Positions 6,491 to 8,113 of a stretch of DNA of 8,113 nt are shown here, piece by piece; position 1 is the first letter of the stretch; each line of letters begins with the position of its first letter. Under the pieces are notes generated by a model, which saw only the letters and a program-made list of their open reading frames with translations, ran no database searches and was not told the DNA's origin. This DNA is from an uncultured Veillonella sp. (lineage in GTDB: Bacteria; Bacillota; Negativicutes; Veillonellales; Veillonellaceae), in contig URPT01000071.1 in NCBI GenBank assembly GCA_900549845.1, forward strand, positions 1-8,113, read 5' to 3'. Position numbers and translations under genes: made by a program.

Positions 6491-7741
6491 TTATAAACCA
6501 ACATCGACAAACTGCTGTTCATAAGTTTCTACTACAGTCTCTTGTACAACCATATCACTGCGATGTACCTTATCAAGCATCTTAGAACGAGCTGTTGTAA
6601 TAGCACTTTCACTATGTTTACCACCACGCCAAGCAAACTTAGATGTACCAATTGTGTATTTCAAAGTTGCATAGGGACCACTCAAATGGTGAGATGCTGT
6701 TTTATAACCTGCATCGAGAGTAAGGTGTGGTGTAATATGGAATTCTGCGCCCACTTTAAAACCTTTGATATCGTCACGTTTATTTAATTTATAATATCCT
6801 ACTCGCACAGCAGATCTACCACGCCAATTATAATAGTCTGCATAGACACGAGCCCAACGAGCATTTTTGAAAGTTCGTGAGTATCCTACATCAAATCCAC
6901 TGGCAGCAACCTTTTCTGATAGCATCCAATGATTTTCATAAGCAGCTATACCATAATTATAAAGACTTTGATCAGGATCCATACCATATGGATACAATCC
7001 TGCAGGATCACCTAATACAACACTACGCCCATGGAGACCTATATATTTTCTATCATCAGTCCCTAGATTTCGGTACAGATTAGCATGAAATTCATTAAGG
7101 CCTACCACATATTCTACCCCGCCACTAACGCGCTTATAACCACCTTTAAACACATGGTCATAGAACGCATTAACACCAACATAAGCATGTTCACCTTTGC
7201 TAAGACGACGATAGCCAATGCCAATATTAGCATTCATTCCTAATGATTCTTTCGTATCTGTTTGTTTATCATGTCTTATAAACGTCCCTGCAGGTCTGGC
7301 TGGCTCCAAATAACCATCTAATTTATAAGATGAAATTTTTTCTCCACTGCGCCCAATACGACCTTGTACAAAGACAACGCTTTTAGCGTTTTCATCATAA
7401 TGGGTTATAGGTTGCAAGGTCTCAATATACAATTTATTGATTTCAGTAGATTTTGAATTTTTCGAAGTTACAGTATGTAGATCAGTTCTCGGTACTGTAA
7501 AAACAGTATGGTGCTGGGTATGCATCTCTTTCGAATCTTTCATACCAACGCCAACTACGATATCTGTGCGATCCATCCAATTAGAACGAACGGCTTCATG
7601 TTTAGCCGCATTCACTTCTGTAGTAGAATCTGCAATACCTTGGTCATGTCCATTTTGTACATCTGCTGCAAACCCTGTAGCACTAAACGCACATGCTACA
7701 GCACCTAAAACCATTGCTTTTATCATTAATGTCTTGCTCAT
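6491..7741 (-). CDS. barrel-only inverse autotransporter, copy 2
   Basis: A 416-residue paralogue of the downstream gene. The signal peptide (MSKTLMIKAMVLGAVACAFS start) has a likely cut after GFA at residue 25. Matching beta-domain blocks are SNWMDRTDIVVGVG (53-66), YIETLQPITHYDENAKSVVF (105-124), IGIGYRRLSKGEHAYVGVNA (173-192), FYDHVFKGGYKRVSGGVEYV (193-212), SGFDVGYSRTFKNARWARVY (281-300) and FKVGAEFHITPHLTLDAGY (328-346). The last strand ends FAWRGGKH, then TTARSKMLDKVHRSDMVV, and the chain stops 19 residues after that DM. It differs from copy 1 mainly by an extra polar segment of about 35 residues (68-103) near the N-terminus and by longer loops at 228-275. The ATG at 7741 follows AGGAAAG at 8 bases. 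No terminator is visible between this gene and copy 3 (62-base gap), so the two may share a transcript. Confidence 0.88.
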   Translation of the reverse strand: MSKTLMIKAMVLGAVACAFSATGFAADVQNGHDQGIADSTTEVNAAKHEAVRSNWMDRTDIVVGVGMKDSKEMHTQHHTVFTVPRTDLHTVTSKNSKSTEINKLYIETLQPITHYDENAKSVVFVQGRIGRSGEKISSYKLDGYLEPARPAGTFIRHDKQTDTKESLGMNANIGIGYRRLSKGEHAYVGVNAFYDHVFKGGYKRVSGGVEYVVGLNEFHANLYRNLGTDDRKYIGLHGRSVVLGDPAGLYPYGMDPDQSLYNYGIAAYENHWMLSEKVAASGFDVGYSRTFKNARWARVYADYYNWRGRSAVRVGYYKLNKRDDIKGFKVGAEFHITPHLTLDAGYKTASHHLSGPYATLKYTIGTSKFAWRGGKHSESAITTARSKMLDKVHRSDMVVQETVVETYEQQFVDVGL

Positions 7742-7803
7742 ATAAATTACTTTCCTATTATTACATGTCTTATTTAATATCTATAATCTAAACTACAGTG
7801 GTA

Positions 7804-8113
7804 TTATAGATGATCAATTGGCGCCAAATAATCGTATTCAATGTCATCAAAGGATTCTACAATCATGTCTTGACGACGTACCTTATCTAGCATTTTAGAG
7901 CGAGCTGTAGTAATCGTATCATCACTATGCTTGCCACCCCAGAAGGCAAATTTAGATGTACCTAATGTATATTTAAGAGTACCATACATACCTTTCGACA
8001 TATTATTAGCATTGTTATACCCAATATCTAAAGATATATGTGGTGTCAATTGTAATTCAGCACCGATTTTAATGCCTTTATAATGGTTAGCATTTCGTGC
8101 AGTAAACCACGGC
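7804..8113 (-). CDS. inverse autotransporter beta-domain, copy 3 (C-terminal part, runs off the window)
   Basis: Only the last 102 codons and the stop lie in the window; the frame is open to base 8113 and the start is beyond it. Reading from the edge gives PWFTARNANYHKGIKIGAEL, then QLTPHISLDIGY, a last strand TLKYTLGTSKFAFWGGKH, and the shared motif TTARSKMLDKVRRQDMIV. The chain stops 19 residues after QDM and ends in IDHL, as copy 1 ends in HDHL. The apparent start at 8049 is an internal TTG inside a conserved strand and is not a real start. By alignment with copies 1 and 2 it should encode the same kind of outer-membrane barrel. Whether its N-terminal part is intact cannot be seen. Confidence 0.85.
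   Translation of the reverse strand, partial: PWFTARNANHYKGIKIGAELQLTPHISLDIGYNNANNMSKGMYGTLKYTLGTSKFAFWGGKHSDDTITTARSKMLDKVRRQDMIVESFDDIEYDYLAPIDHL

Noticed and set aside
7804..8049. A complete 81-residue gene starting at 8049
   Set aside because: Base 8049 begins a TTG inside a conserved beta-strand, and the same frame continues with paralogous sequence to the window edge, so this is the tail of a longer gene.
5296..8113. The short barrel genes as pseudogenes truncated by stop mutations
   Set aside because: Three copies end at nearly the same point after the same motif, have intact signal peptides where visible and no internal stops or frameshifts.
1..8113. tRNA, rRNA, CRISPR array, insertion sequence or prophage genes
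   Set aside because: I found no cloverleaf, ribosomal RNA sequence, regularly spaced repeat, transposase, integrase or phage structural gene on either strand.

Overview
The window looks like chromosome of a diderm Firmicute (Negativicutes), most likely Veillonella or a close relative. This is an inference. It rests on AT-rich DNA with very AT-rich spacers, strong GGAGG-type ribosome binding sites, and a lipobox-type amino-acid-binding protein next to intimin/invasin-type outer-membrane beta-barrels, which a monoderm Firmicute would not have. I could not run a database search.

Layout. Bases 1-176 are an AT-rich leader with a possible promoter. A small uncharacterised gene (177-503, +) meets an M20-family metallo-amidohydrolase (496-1677, -) tail to tail with an 8-base overlap. 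A 250-base divergent control region follows, then an orphan family-3 amino-acid-binding lipoprotein (1928-2710, +) that ends in a strong intrinsic terminator. A 789-residue cytoplasmic Sel1/TPR-like protein (2850-5219, +) has its own promoter. It ends at a 15-bp-stem hairpin that can serve as a bidirectional terminator. From 5296 to the right edge everything reads leftward: three tandem paralogues of the inverse-autotransporter beta-domain (5296-6408, 6491-7741, and 7804 to beyond 8113).

How the genes may work together. The amidohydrolase and the binding lipoprotein share a divergent promoter region and may be parts of amino-acid or acyl-amino-acid scavenging. No permease or ATPase gene is present here. 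The right half is the most unusual part. Each barrel gene stops 18-19 codons after the point where a canonical intimin/invasin would run into its surface-exposed passenger, so these are 'barrel-only' members of the family. Because three copies share the same end point, this looks like a real architecture and not decay.

I see no tRNA, rRNA, CRISPR array, insertion sequence, prophage gene or replication origin. No gene-free stretch exceeds 300 bases.
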